From contig QMIW01000066.1 of the NCBI GenBank assembly GCA_024434165.1, positions 1 to 53,105 of the forward strand: a stretch of DNA of 53,105 nucleotides. Reading direction: 5' to 3'. This document shows, one piece after another, positions 16,143 through 23,464 of the stretch (within the stretch, counting starts at the first letter, position 1; each line of letters starts with the position of its first letter). The notes beneath the pieces are model-generated. The model made no database searches, was not told the DNA's origin, and worked only from the letters and a program-made list of their open reading frames with translations. The DNA comes from Chloroflexota bacterium (lineage in GTDB: Bacteria; Chloroflexota; Anaerolineae; Anaerolineales; Villigracilaceae). The position numbers and the translations under genes are program-made.

Positions 16143-16700
16143 ATGTTAGGATTTGAAGCGGTAAAGACAAAACAAATGATACACGACGAACTTCCCGACC
16201 TGATCGCCGCCGCCAAAAGCGACCCCGCCGCGTTCGGCAGGCTGTACGACCGCTATTTGCAGCCTGTCTACCGCTACCTGTACAGCCGCCTCGGTGATGC
16301 CCATTCCGCCGAAGATGTCACCTCGCAGACGTTCATCGCGGCGTATGAGGCGCTGCCCAAATACCGCGAGCAGGGTCAGTTCACGGCGTGGTTGTTCCGA
16401 ATCGCCCGCAGCAAGATGAACGACCACTTTCGCAGGAACAGGTATGAGGTCGAGTTGGAGGCGGCGGAGAGAATGACGGCGGGGGAAGACGCGCTCGGCG
16501 CGCTCATCCACGATGAAGAACTGGGCAGGCTCCGCTCCGTCATCAGGAATTTGAATCCCGAAGAGCAGGATCTCATCCGTTTGCGCTATGTGGCGGATTT
16601 GTCCTTTGTGGAGATCGCCGACCTGCTCGGCAAGCGCGAAGACGCCGTGAAGAAAACCATGTACCGATTGCTGGCGCGTTTGAAGAGCCAGATGGAGTGA
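16143..16700 (+). CDS. ECF-type RNA polymerase sigma factor (first)
   Basis: The 185-residue protein has sigma region 2 (DPAAFGRLYDRYLQPVYRYLY ... SAEDVTSQTFIAAYEAL ... FTAWLFRIARSKMNDHFRR, about 25-100) and region 4 with its helix-turn-helix (LNPEEQDLIRLRYVADLSFVEIADLL, about 138-165). It lacks region 3, as ECF sigmas do. AAAGGAA precedes the ATG at 16143; the longer frame from 16053 is not supported. Its stop overlaps the start region of a membrane protein that is probably its regulator, so the pair are made together. It should direct RNA polymerase to a stress or envelope regulon. Confidence 0.93.
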   Translation: MLGFEAVKTKQMIHDELPDLIAAAKSDPAAFGRLYDRYLQPVYRYLYSRLGDAHSAEDVTSQTFIAAYEALPKYREQGQFTAWLFRIARSKMNDHFRRNRYEVELEAAERMTAGEDALGALIHDEELGRLRSVIRNLNPEEQDLIRLRYVADLSFVEIADLLGKREDAVKKTMYRLLARLKSQME

Positions 16701-16702
16701 GC

Positions 16703-18214
16703 ATGAACGATTTGAATCCCTCCCCCGATTTTGAAGAGAAGGTGCGCAAGGCGATGCAAACGCCCAATGCGAACCCCGAATTTGCAAAACGATTACGCAG
16801 CGAACTGGTGAGGAGACCAGTGAAAATGAAACCTCGATTTACTTTTAAACCCGCATGGGTGATGGCGGTCTTGACGGCGCTTTCAGTATTTACCGTTGGC
16901 GCGCCGCGCCTCGCCGCCGCTTTTGGAAGAATCTTTGGCTACGTGCCAGATGTGGGCTTGGTGGACAGCACGAACGATCTGCGCATGCTGGCGCAGCCCG
17001 TATCTGAATCACGCGATGGTGTGACGCTGACCATCTCGCATGTATTTGTTTATCCCGACCGAGTGGAATTGAAATATGAAGTCAGCGGCATTGCCCCTGA
17101 AAATGACGGCTGGCAATCGGAAGAATCCGCATCCAACCCGACGGCATTTTGCGGCGGCGTAAACCCTGGCGAAACACATAACAAAGCAGGCGACGCCCGC
17201 TTGCGCCTGCCCGACGGCAGCATCATCGAACGCGATTACACGGGCAAGTATCCGCAGAATGCGTTTGTGATGCAGCCCGTGTATGACGCCGCGATCCCAA
17301 CGGACGTGACCGCACTGACCTTCATACTGGACTGCATCCCGCAAGCCCGCCTTGGCGCTGTGCCTGAACATTGGGAGATTTCGTTTGATTTGATCACCGT
17401 CCCTGCTGGAACTGTGGTGGGTGAGCCTGTCATCGAAGTGACCCAGCCTGCAACGGAGGAAGCGCCCGCCTCGCCCTCGCCCGAAGTTGTCTCTGCTCCC
17501 AATGCGGCGATGACCCTTGAGCGCATCGTCCCCACCGACTCCAACACCGTGCTGTATCTGCGCTTCGACATGGACAATGCCGACCCGTCTCTGATCTCTC
17601 TCATGCCGCGCGGCGCCTACATCATTGACTCGCTCGGGCAGAAAATTCCATTACGCGGATCGTTCGTCTGGCAGCCGTTCGAGCATAAAGTGGGCAGCGC
17701 CTTCGAGTTTGTGACCGAGTCCAAGCCCGCCGATGGACGCTTGACCATCGTAGTGGAGCAGGTCATCGCCTACTACATGCCGCTCTACACCGACCCGCCG
17801 CAGGCAGCCCCCGAAGAGATGACCTTCTCCTTCGATGCAGGCGAAAATCCCCAGCACGGTCAGAAATGGGATCTGAACAAGACCTTTACCATCGCTGGCT
17901 TTGACTTCGAGATCGTCTCTGCCCAGGCTGTGACCTTTTCGGATATCGAGACGCCCAACTTCATAGACGGCTCGCAAGGCTACGACCATGGTTATCAATT
18001 TGCCGTCGCAGCAGATCCATCCCTGGGCTTGAGCGTGGAGATGGATATTAAGAGAGATGACTGCTGGCTGTATGACGTGAAAAAGATAGAGCCTTCGCCC
18101 CTGCTTTACACTCAATTGTGCCGAAATGGATACCCGACAGGAGAGGTGGCTGTCACCATCCGCGAGATGTCCATCACCCTGGAAGAAGATTTGCAGGTGG
18201 AGTGGATCCCGTAA
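16703..18214 (+). CDS. Membrane-anchored putative anti-sigma factor with large outer domain
   Basis: This protein of 503 residues has a short cytoplasmic N-terminus (about 1-45, with PDFEEKVRKAMQ and NPEFAKRLRSEL helices), one membrane helix (about 50-72) and a 430-residue outer region that includes a Pro/Ser/Ala-rich hinge (about 265-275). Immediate downstream overlap with the ECF sigma gene argues that the cytoplasmic part holds the sigma factor and the outer part senses a signal. No zinc-binding HxxxCxxC motif is present, so it is not a ZAS-type anti-sigma. The ATG at 16703 is preferred over the GTG at 16697 because GGAG lies five bases ahead of it. Confidence 0.72.
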   Translation: MNDLNPSPDFEEKVRKAMQTPNANPEFAKRLRSELVRRPVKMKPRFTFKPAWVMAVLTALSVFTVGAPRLAAAFGRIFGYVPDVGLVDSTNDLRMLAQPVSESRDGVTLTISHVFVYPDRVELKYEVSGIAPENDGWQSEESASNPTAFCGGVNPGETHNKAGDARLRLPDGSIIERDYTGKYPQNAFVMQPVYDAAIPTDVTALTFILDCIPQARLGAVPEHWEISFDLITVPAGTVVGEPVIEVTQPATEEAPASPSPEVVSAPNAAMTLERIVPTDSNTVLYLRFDMDNADPSLISLMPRGAYIIDSLGQKIPLRGSFVWQPFEHKVGSAFEFVTESKPADGRLTIVVEQVIAYYMPLYTDPPQAAPEEMTFSFDAGENPQHGQKWDLNKTFTIAGFDFEIVSAQAVTFSDIETPNFIDGSQGYDHGYQFAVAADPSLGLSVEMDIKRDDCWLYDVKKIEPSPLLYTQLCRNGYPTGEVAVTIREMSITLEEDLQVEWIP

Positions 18215-18227
18215 GAGAACGAGCAGG

Positions 18228-19493
18228 TCACGCTTCAAGCGTGACCTGCTTATTTGTCCTTCTCACAGGCGCGGTCAAACAATGCACCGCCCCATACCCG
18301 TTGACCAGTTTGTTCAACTCCGCGCTTATCACGCGGAAGCCGCGCCGTTCCAACTCCTTGATGACGCGGGTGTTCGTGGAGAGCGCCACGATGACGGTTT
18401 TGTTTCCCAAATTGAGCAGGTTGGTGGCGAAGTTCTTCTGTTCGTCTTCATCCACTTCCAGAATTTCGATCCCCTTTGAAGTTAGAAACTCACGGAAACC
18501 GCCCAGTTCCTCGATCACAAAACTGTCCGAGTTGCGCGAAATGCGGATGACCTCGCGCTGGTCGAGTTCATGCCCATACGCCATGACCAGATTCGGCGCA
18601 AGCGGAATCCAGAACATGTCCAGGTGCATGATGCGCATGTGCTCCTCGGTCGGCGCACCGTACAACGCCGCTTCCTCCGCATGGCGTTTGTTGACTGCCG
18701 CCACGATTTGAATCCCCTGCCGCTCCATCTCCGTGCCAATCTTCTTGCAGAGATTTTTCACCGCGCTGAAGGTCGTCCGCGCACCGACGCCGATGTAACA
18801 GGTGTCGCCGAGCAGGGCAACATCGCCGCCTTCGAGGGTTCCGTGATCTATCTCGACAAAGCCGTTGGCGTAGCCCAGTTCCAGCAATGCTTTTTTGAAA
18901 ATCTCCACTTCGGGTTTGCGAATTCCCCACTTCAATACCGAAAGCACAATCCTGTCCGCCAATGCCTGCGACTGATCCCTGCCGTAAAAGATGTTTGCCA
19001 GCGGCAGGTCGTGGCTGAGGCTGAGTAAATGATTCAGTCGAAGCGCGCCAGCCTCCCCGTAGGCTTGAACATCTTCGTCCAGAATGATTTTGATGTCCTG
19101 CTTGATCTGCTCGTAAACTTCGTCAATGTCCCCGTGAATCCCTTCGTGCGAAAAATCGCGGATTTTATGTTCGCGGAACGTCTCGTAGTATTCGCCCGCG
19201 CGCTGCAACAGGGCGCGCTCCAACTCGTGAATGTCCTTCGGCTCGTCGGGCAGTTCCGTTTTGACCAGCGATTTTGCCAGCACATCCCTGGCGCGCGTGA
19301 ATCTTGTTCCCTCCGCCTCGATCAAATCCTGCATGTGGCGGAACTCCCTGCGCGCTTCCAGCACTTCGTAATAACTGAAAAACAGGCTTTTGGACTTGGG
19401 CAGCAATTGCCCGAGCAATGCCTCGATGCCTGGCTCGCCCCAAACCAAAACCTCCTCCAGCGGATGTGTCTCGTCGAATAAATGCGGCTTCAT
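18228..19493 (-). CDS. Arginine deiminase / amidinotransferase family protein
   Basis: The 421-residue protein has family landmarks: DHGTLEGGDVALLGD (Asp/Glu of the active site), MRIMHLDMFWIPL (catalytic His) and, near the end, NGYGAVHCLTAPVRR with the nucleophile Cys at about residue 405. Arginine deiminases turn arginine into citrulline and ammonia. No carbamate kinase or ornithine transcarbamylase gene lies nearby, so the catabolic ADI pathway is not shown here; related guanidine substrates are possible. The start at 19493 follows the argS terminator by only about ten bases and has no Shine-Dalgarno; an in-frame ATG at 19532 lies inside the terminator. Confidence 0.75.
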   Translation of the reverse strand: MKPHLFDETHPLEEVLVWGEPGIEALLGQLLPKSKSLFFSYYEVLEARREFRHMQDLIEAEGTRFTRARDVLAKSLVKTELPDEPKDIHELERALLQRAGEYYETFREHKIRDFSHEGIHGDIDEVYEQIKQDIKIILDEDVQAYGEAGALRLNHLLSLSHDLPLANIFYGRDQSQALADRIVLSVLKWGIRKPEVEIFKKALLELGYANGFVEIDHGTLEGGDVALLGDTCYIGVGARTTFSAVKNLCKKIGTEMERQGIQIVAAVNKRHAEEAALYGAPTEEHMRIMHLDMFWIPLAPNLVMAYGHELDQREVIRISRNSDSFVIEELGGFREFLTSKGIEILEVDEDEQKNFATNLLNLGNKTVIVALSTNTRVIKELERRGFRVISAELNKLVNGYGAVHCLTAPVRRTNKQVTLEA

Positions 19494-19503
19494 ATTTACG
19501 GAT

Positions 19504-19544
19504 AAAAAAAACAGACCAAACACCAAAAGCATTCGGTCTGTTTT
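19504..19544 (-). terminator. Intrinsic terminator of argS
   Basis: Stem AAAACAGACC (19508-19517) / GGTCTGTTTT (19535-19544), ending on the minus strand in a run of eight T. It sits about 30 bases after the argS stop and just ahead of the deiminase gene. Confidence 0.85.
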
Positions 19545-19545
19545 C

Positions 19546-19571
19546 CTGTCTACTTGTCTACCTGCCTGCCT
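19546..19571. repeat. Short CTGTCTAC-type repeat next to the argS stop
   Basis: Units CCTGTCTACTTGTCTACCTGCC directly after the argS stop codon, alike in sequence to the right arm of the 23337-23447 repeat. Confidence 0.5.
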
Positions 19572-21416
19572 CTACATCATGTCGGGCGCTTGAATACCGA
19601 GCAAACGCAGCGCATTGGCAATGACCTGCTTTGCCGCCGCCACCAACCGCAGACGGGCGTTCTTCACAGTTTCATCCTCCGCCTGCAAAACGGGAACGGC
19701 ATGATAGAACGAATGGAAGGCATTCGCCAGGTCGTAGGCGTAGGTCGCCATCACCAGCGGACGATACTCTTCTGCCGCCTGCTGCACCTTCTGCGGAAAT
19801 TGCGAGATCAGGTCAATTAACTCAACCTCGTGTTTGGTCAATTCATAGTCAAAGGTCGCAGGTCGAAGGTCAGACCTTTGACCCTTCGATGAACCCAGGG
19901 CAGGCTCTTCGACTTTCGACTTTTTCAGAATCGAGTTCGCCCGCACATGCGCGTTTTGGATATACGGTCCCGTGCGCCCGTCGAAGGAGAGCGCTTCATC
20001 AATGTTGAACACAATGTCCTTGTTGTTATCCACCGAGAGCATGGAATAGACCAGCGCGCCCAAGCCGATCTGCGCCGCGATTTTCTCGCGTTCCTCGGCG
20101 GGGATGTCCACGCTCTTTTCGGCTTCCACGGAAAGCACGCGCTTCACGGCTTCATCCGCCACTTCCTTGAACAGCGCCACCCGTCCCTTGCGCGAAGACA
20201 TTGCGCCTTCGGGCAGGCTCACGAAGCCGTAGCCGAGGTGGTAACACTTTTCCGCTTGCGGAAAACCCCACAACTTCAAAATCGCAAACGCCTGCTGCAA
20301 ATGCAGGGACTGGCGCACATCCACTACATAGATCGAGCGGTCCACGTGATATTTCTCGAATTTTACCTTTGCCAGCGCCAGGTCCTTGGTCAGGTACAGG
20401 GTTGTGCCGTCCGAGCGCAGGATGACATTCGTGCGGTACTTTTCCTTGGTCAAGCCGAGTTTCTCGTCAATCTTCACGATCACCGCGCCGCCCTGCGGGC
20501 GTTCATCGTCGGCGATGCCTTTGGCGATCAACTCTTCCACAATCGCCTTCGAGGGCTCATCCACTTCGCTTTCGTAGAACCACACGTCAATTTTGACATC
20601 AAGCATCCGCAGGATCTCGCGTAATTCCTCCAAACTCCATTCGCGGGTCGTACGCCACAACTCCCGCACGTACGGATCGCCCGCATCCCACTTGCGGTAC
20701 ATCTCGCGCCGTTCGGTTTCATACGCCTCGCGCTGCGCGGTCTCTTCGGGCGTTTCGTTTTCCTTTTTTTCCAGCAGTTGATTGGCTTCGACGTATAACT
20801 TCAACAGCCATTGCCCGCGCTCGTGCACGTCCGCAGGTTCCTGACCTTTGTAAAACTTGTCGTACATCCACATCACGGTGACGACGCCCAAGCCCAGGTC
20901 GCCTGGGTACGAGGCGCGGATGGTTTTGTAGCCCGCGAACTCCACCAGTCTCGCCAGCGCTTCGCCCAAGATCGTGTTGCGCGCATGTCCAATATGGAAG
21001 GAGTGATGCGTATTCGGTTGGGCATACTCCACCATCACCGTTTCGGATTTTGGTTCGCCCCTCCCGAAATCCGCGCCAGCCGCCAGCGTTTCTTCCACTA
21101 CGCGCTGGGCATATTCGGATGTTTTGAAATAGATGTTGAGATAGCCCTTGACCGCCTCGATGTGACTGATCCCCTCCACGCTTCCCAACTGACCCTTGAC
21201 CTGCTCGGCGATTTCCTGAGCCTTTTGCGGCACTGGAAGTTTTTCCCCTTTGCCGCGCTTCACCTCGTTGGCGGCGGTCTGGAAAAACGACGTGGCAAAA
21301 CCCCACTCGCCCGAGAAGGGGATGGACTGCCATTTCAACTCCGCCAGCGCGATGTCGTTGGCTTGGCAGTATTCTTTTATCTTTTCTTCGATAAGTCGCT
21401 GTTCTTTATGAAACAT
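19572..21416 (-). CDS. argS: Arginyl-tRNA synthetase with an in-frame repeat insertion
   Basis: The 614-residue class Ia synthetase charges tRNA-Arg. It has the N-terminal additional domain, the HIGH motif in NTHHSFHIGHARN (about 137-149), the KMSKS-equivalent GAMSSRKGR (about 410) and the anticodon-binding end. Between SILKKSK and YELTKHEVELIDL lies a non-conserved stretch of about 24 residues that is encoded by repeat DNA (19848-19921); family members usually have only a short linker there, so the repeat is tolerated in frame. TATAAT lies nine bases upstream of the ATG at 21416, with no Shine-Dalgarno, so the leader is about 2-3 nt. Confidence 0.97.
   Translation of the reverse strand: MFHKEQRLIEEKIKEYCQANDIALAELKWQSIPFSGEWGFATSFFQTAANEVKRGKGEKLPVPQKAQEIAEQVKGQLGSVEGISHIEAVKGYLNIYFKTSEYAQRVVEETLAAGADFGRGEPKSETVMVEYAQPNTHHSFHIGHARNTILGEALARLVEFAGYKTIRASYPGDLGLGVVTVMWMYDKFYKGQEPADVHERGQWLLKLYVEANQLLEKKENETPEETAQREAYETERREMYRKWDAGDPYVRELWRTTREWSLEELREILRMLDVKIDVWFYESEVDEPSKAIVEELIAKGIADDERPQGGAVIVKIDEKLGLTKEKYRTNVILRSDGTTLYLTKDLALAKVKFEKYHVDRSIYVVDVRQSLHLQQAFAILKLWGFPQAEKCYHLGYGFVSLPEGAMSSRKGRVALFKEVADEAVKRVLSVEAEKSVDIPAEEREKIAAQIGLGALVYSMLSVDNNKDIVFNIDEALSFDGRTGPYIQNAHVRANSILKKSKVEEPALGSSKGQRSDLRPATFDYELTKHEVELIDLISQFPQKVQQAAEEYRPLVMATYAYDLANAFHSFYHAVPVLQAEDETVKNARLRLVAAAKQVIANALRLLGIQAPDMM
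19848..19921. repeat. Repeat inserted in the argS coding sequence
   Basis: Inverted arms GTCAAAGGTCGCAGGTCGAAGG and CTTCGACTTTCGAC flank a core CCTTCGATGAACCCAGGGCAGGCTC, itself a relative of the widespread CTTCGA...CAGGGCAGGCTC repeat. The iterated unit is GTCGAAA/GTCAAAG, as in the uvrA insertion. It stays in frame and adds about 24 residues. Confidence 0.8.
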
Positions 21417-21425
21417 TTTCTTTGG

Positions 21426-21431
21426 ATTATA
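21426..21431 (-). promoter_or_regulatory. -10 box of argS
   Basis: Minus-strand TATAAT, nine bases before the argS ATG and immediately beside the stop codon of the upstream CPT-like gene. Predicts a 2-3 nt leader. Confidence 0.6.
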
Positions 21432-21986
21432 TCAGCGTAATTGTTTGAAAGCGGTTGGAGGGGTTTTGATCCGTTGGATGATTCTATCGGCGCATTCTTC
21501 GATGCTCAATACGGATGTATCCAACTCAAGATCGTATTTTGTGTATTTGTGGATCACATCATACTGCAACCTTGCCTGACCCAGCGTACGGTCTTTGCGG
21601 TCTTTCTCGCGCTGTTCCAGCACTTCGAGCGGACATTGCAGACCGATGAGAAAGGCGTTCATGCCGCCGAACAATTCGGCGCATTCGTCCACCCAGGATT
21701 TTTCCACGAACACGTGGTCGGCGAGGATGTTATTTCCGCGCGAAGCGGCGGCGGCAATGGCGTGGTGCATGCCCGAGAACAGCGACCAGCCCACCGGTCC
21801 GGCTTGAAGCGCTTTTCCCAAAACCTCATCCCAAAGCGGACGGTCAAGATAGCGGCTGGGCAGCATCCAGATGAACTTGTCAACGCTCATATCCAGATAA
21901 GGTTCGGGCAGGTTCTTCTGCAAGAGTTTGAGCAGAGAGGTCTTGCCGGACGACAATGTGCCGTTGATGAAAATGATCGTGGGCAT
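21432..21986 (-). CDS. Chloramphenicol phosphotransferase-like P-loop kinase
   Basis: The 184-residue protein has a P-loop (FINGTLSSGKTSLL, about 6-19), then SVDKFIWMLPSRYLDRPLWDEV and a HHAIAAAASRGNNILADHVF strand, matching the CPT-like kinase family (COG3896). CPT phosphorylates the 3'-OH of chloramphenicol; most family members act on unknown hydroxyl substrates, so antibiotic resistance should not be assumed. The start lies just after the rpsT terminator. The argS -10 box touches its stop codon. Confidence 0.78.
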   Translation of the reverse strand: MPTIIFINGTLSSGKTSLLKLLQKNLPEPYLDMSVDKFIWMLPSRYLDRPLWDEVLGKALQAGPVGWSLFSGMHHAIAAAASRGNNILADHVFVEKSWVDECAELFGGMNAFLIGLQCPLEVLEQREKDRKDRTLGQARLQYDVIHKYTKYDLELDTSVLSIEECADRIIQRIKTPPTAFKQLR

Positions 21987-21991
21987 GCAAC

Positions 21992-22016
21992 AAAAACGGG
22001 AGTCTTGCGACTCCCG
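21992..22016 (-). terminator. Intrinsic terminator of rpsT
   Basis: Stem CGGGAGTC (21997-22004), loop, GACTCCCG (22009-22016), followed on the minus strand by TTTTT. Confidence 0.85.
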
Positions 22017-22035
22017 CTCTGCTTGAAAGAGAAGG

Positions 22036-22308
22036 TTAACTGCTCTTTGCGGTCAAGGCTGCCAGGCGCTTCATCAGGCGGCTCTTGCGGCGCGCAACGT
22101 TATTCTTGTGAATAACGCCCTTTTCAGCCGCCTTGTCCAGCGCGCTGATGGCGTTCATGATCGCCTCTTTGGTTTCAGGCGTGCCGGCGGCAAGGGCTTT
22201 GCGCGCGTTGTTATCGGCAGTGCGGGCGGCGCCGCGAATGTTGCGGTTGCGCAGGCGGCGCTTCTCGTTCTGCCGATTGCGTTTGATCTGGGATTGAATG
22301 TTAGCCAA
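22036..22308 (-). CDS. rpsT: 30S ribosomal protein S20
   Basis: The 90-residue basic protein reads NIQSQIKRNRQNEKRRLRN at the start and KNNVARRKSRLMKRL near the end, the hallmarks of S20, which binds 16S rRNA early in 30S assembly. The start codon is TTG at 22308, preceded by a strong GGAGGA; no ATG or GTG fits. E. coli rpsT also uses UUG, where it is linked to autoregulation, so the weak start is probably kept for control. The gene has its own terminator. Confidence 0.97.
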   Translation of the reverse strand: MANIQSQIKRNRQNEKRRLRNRNIRGAARTADNNARKALAAGTPETKEAIMNAISALDKAAEKGVIHKNNVARRKSRLMKRLAALTAKSS

Positions 22309-22393
22309 GGTCGTCCTCCAAAATTTCTACTTTCTGATAACGGCTGGTTATTTTACATGATGGGTGGGCATTTGTCCAGCAAAATGAAAAAGA

Positions 22394-22421
22394 AATCCGC
22401 GGGTAATTTTGCCCGCGGATT
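22394..22421 (-). terminator. Intrinsic terminator of the LysM gene
   Basis: Stem AATCCGCGGG (22394-22403) / CCCGCGGATT (22412-22421), followed on the minus strand by TCTTTTTC. It starts a few bases after the LysM stop codon. Confidence 0.82.
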
Positions 22422-22426
22422 CGGCG

Positions 22427-23227
22427 TTACGGGGTGCCGGTTGCCGTGGGCGCGGCATTGATGGGCGTAAGTGTGGCGGTGGGCAGGAAGGTTCCCGGAC
22501 CCGGCGTGATGGGCGTACTGGTGGGCGGACGGGTCGGTGTGGGTGTGACCATGTTCACCGGGATGCGCAGCAACTGCCCGACGAACAGTTCGTTCGGGTT
22601 GTCAAGTTCATTTTCTTCCATGATGTCTTCGATGGTGCTGTTGAATCTATCGGCGATGACCGCCAGCGAGTCGCCAGCCTGGACAATGTAATCCACCAGC
22701 GTGCCCCTGGGCAGGTTGGGCGGAATGGGCGTGGCGGTGGGCAGCGGCATGCCGGGGTAGGGCAGGAGGATGACCTGACCGGGGATGATGACTCGCGTGG
22801 TTGGGTCAATGCCGACGCCGGTTTCCGGGTTGTATGGGTTCAACAAAAGAATCAAAGCCACTCCATCGTCGCCGAGGTTGAAGCGCTCGACCAGAAGGGC
22901 AAGGTAGTCGCCATCCTGCACGGTGTAGGTGAACGGCGCAGAGAAGGTTGGCGTAAAGGTGATGGTGGCTGTGGGCGTTTCAGTAGGGGTGAGCGTGGGT
23001 GTGTTGGTGCTGGTCGGCGTGAACGTGATCGTGGGGGTGGGGGTTTCGGTGGCGATCAGGGAGTTCAACGGCCTGCCGGGTTGGAAGAGCCAATAGATCA
23101 GCACGCCAAGCCCTGCCACCACGAAAACGCCTGCGAGAATCACAAAAACGTTGGGCGCGTTTCGCCTGCGTCTGCGGAATGAGCCCAGCGAACCGGAAGG
23201 CGATGACAAAGGAGGTAAGTTAGACAT
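22427..23227 (-). CDS. Membrane-anchored protein with two LysM domains
   Basis: The 266-residue protein has a basic cytoplasmic start (RRRRRN, about 18-23), one membrane helix (about 26-48), a Thr/Pro-rich stalk (about 58-96), LysM1 (about 100-157, YTVQDGDYLALLVERFN) and LysM2 (about 178-224, YIVQAGDSLAVIADRFN), and a second Thr/Pro tail. LysM domains bind N-acetylglucosamine-containing glycans. Such PT-rich anchored LysM proteins are common in Chloroflexota and probably sit in the cell envelope. GGAAAGGA precedes the ATG at 23227. Confidence 0.9.
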   Translation of the reverse strand: MSNLPPLSSPSGSLGSFRRRRRNAPNVFVILAGVFVVAGLGVLIYWLFQPGRPLNSLIATETPTPTITFTPTSTNTPTLTPTETPTATITFTPTFSAPFTYTVQDGDYLALLVERFNLGDDGVALILLLNPYNPETGVGIDPTTRVIIPGQVILLPYPGMPLPTATPIPPNLPRGTLVDYIVQAGDSLAVIADRFNSTIEDIMEENELDNPNELFVGQLLRIPVNMVTPTPTRPPTSTPITPGPGTFLPTATLTPINAAPTATGTP

Positions 23228-23336
23228 TGAATCCTTTCCTTTTGCACTGCGCTTTTCTTTTCGATTTCCAGCCAAAGGCAATGCAAAATAATTCTACCTG
23301 AAAAAAAGGAAATGCGTGGGGGTGAGGAAGTGCGCA

Positions 23337-23447
23337 AGTATACGTATACAAGTACACAGGTATACAGGTATACAGGTACACAAGGTGTTCCAGATCTGTC
23401 TACCTGTTTACTTGTTTACCTGTCTACCTGTCCCTACCTGTCTACCG
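23337..23447. repeat. Large imperfect inverted repeat of 8-bp units (GTATACAG type)
   Basis: Left arm: repeated GTATACAAG/GTATACAG/GTACACAG units (23337-23382). Right arm: repeated CTGTCTAC/CTGTTTAC/TTGTTTAC units (23396-23447), the rough reverse complement. It lies after uvrA and could fold into a long hairpin. Like short tandemly repeated repetitive (STRR) sequences, it varies unit by unit. Confidence 0.75.
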
Positions 23448-23464
23448 CCTTCGTATCCCCCTCT

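Noticed and set aside
18228-19493. Arginine deiminase catabolic (arc) operon
   Set aside because: No carbamate kinase, ornithine transcarbamylase or antiporter gene is near; only the single family member is present.
21432-21986. Chloramphenicol resistance gene
   Set aside because: The CPT-like family has many members of unknown substrate, and the gene sits among housekeeping genes with no mobile context.
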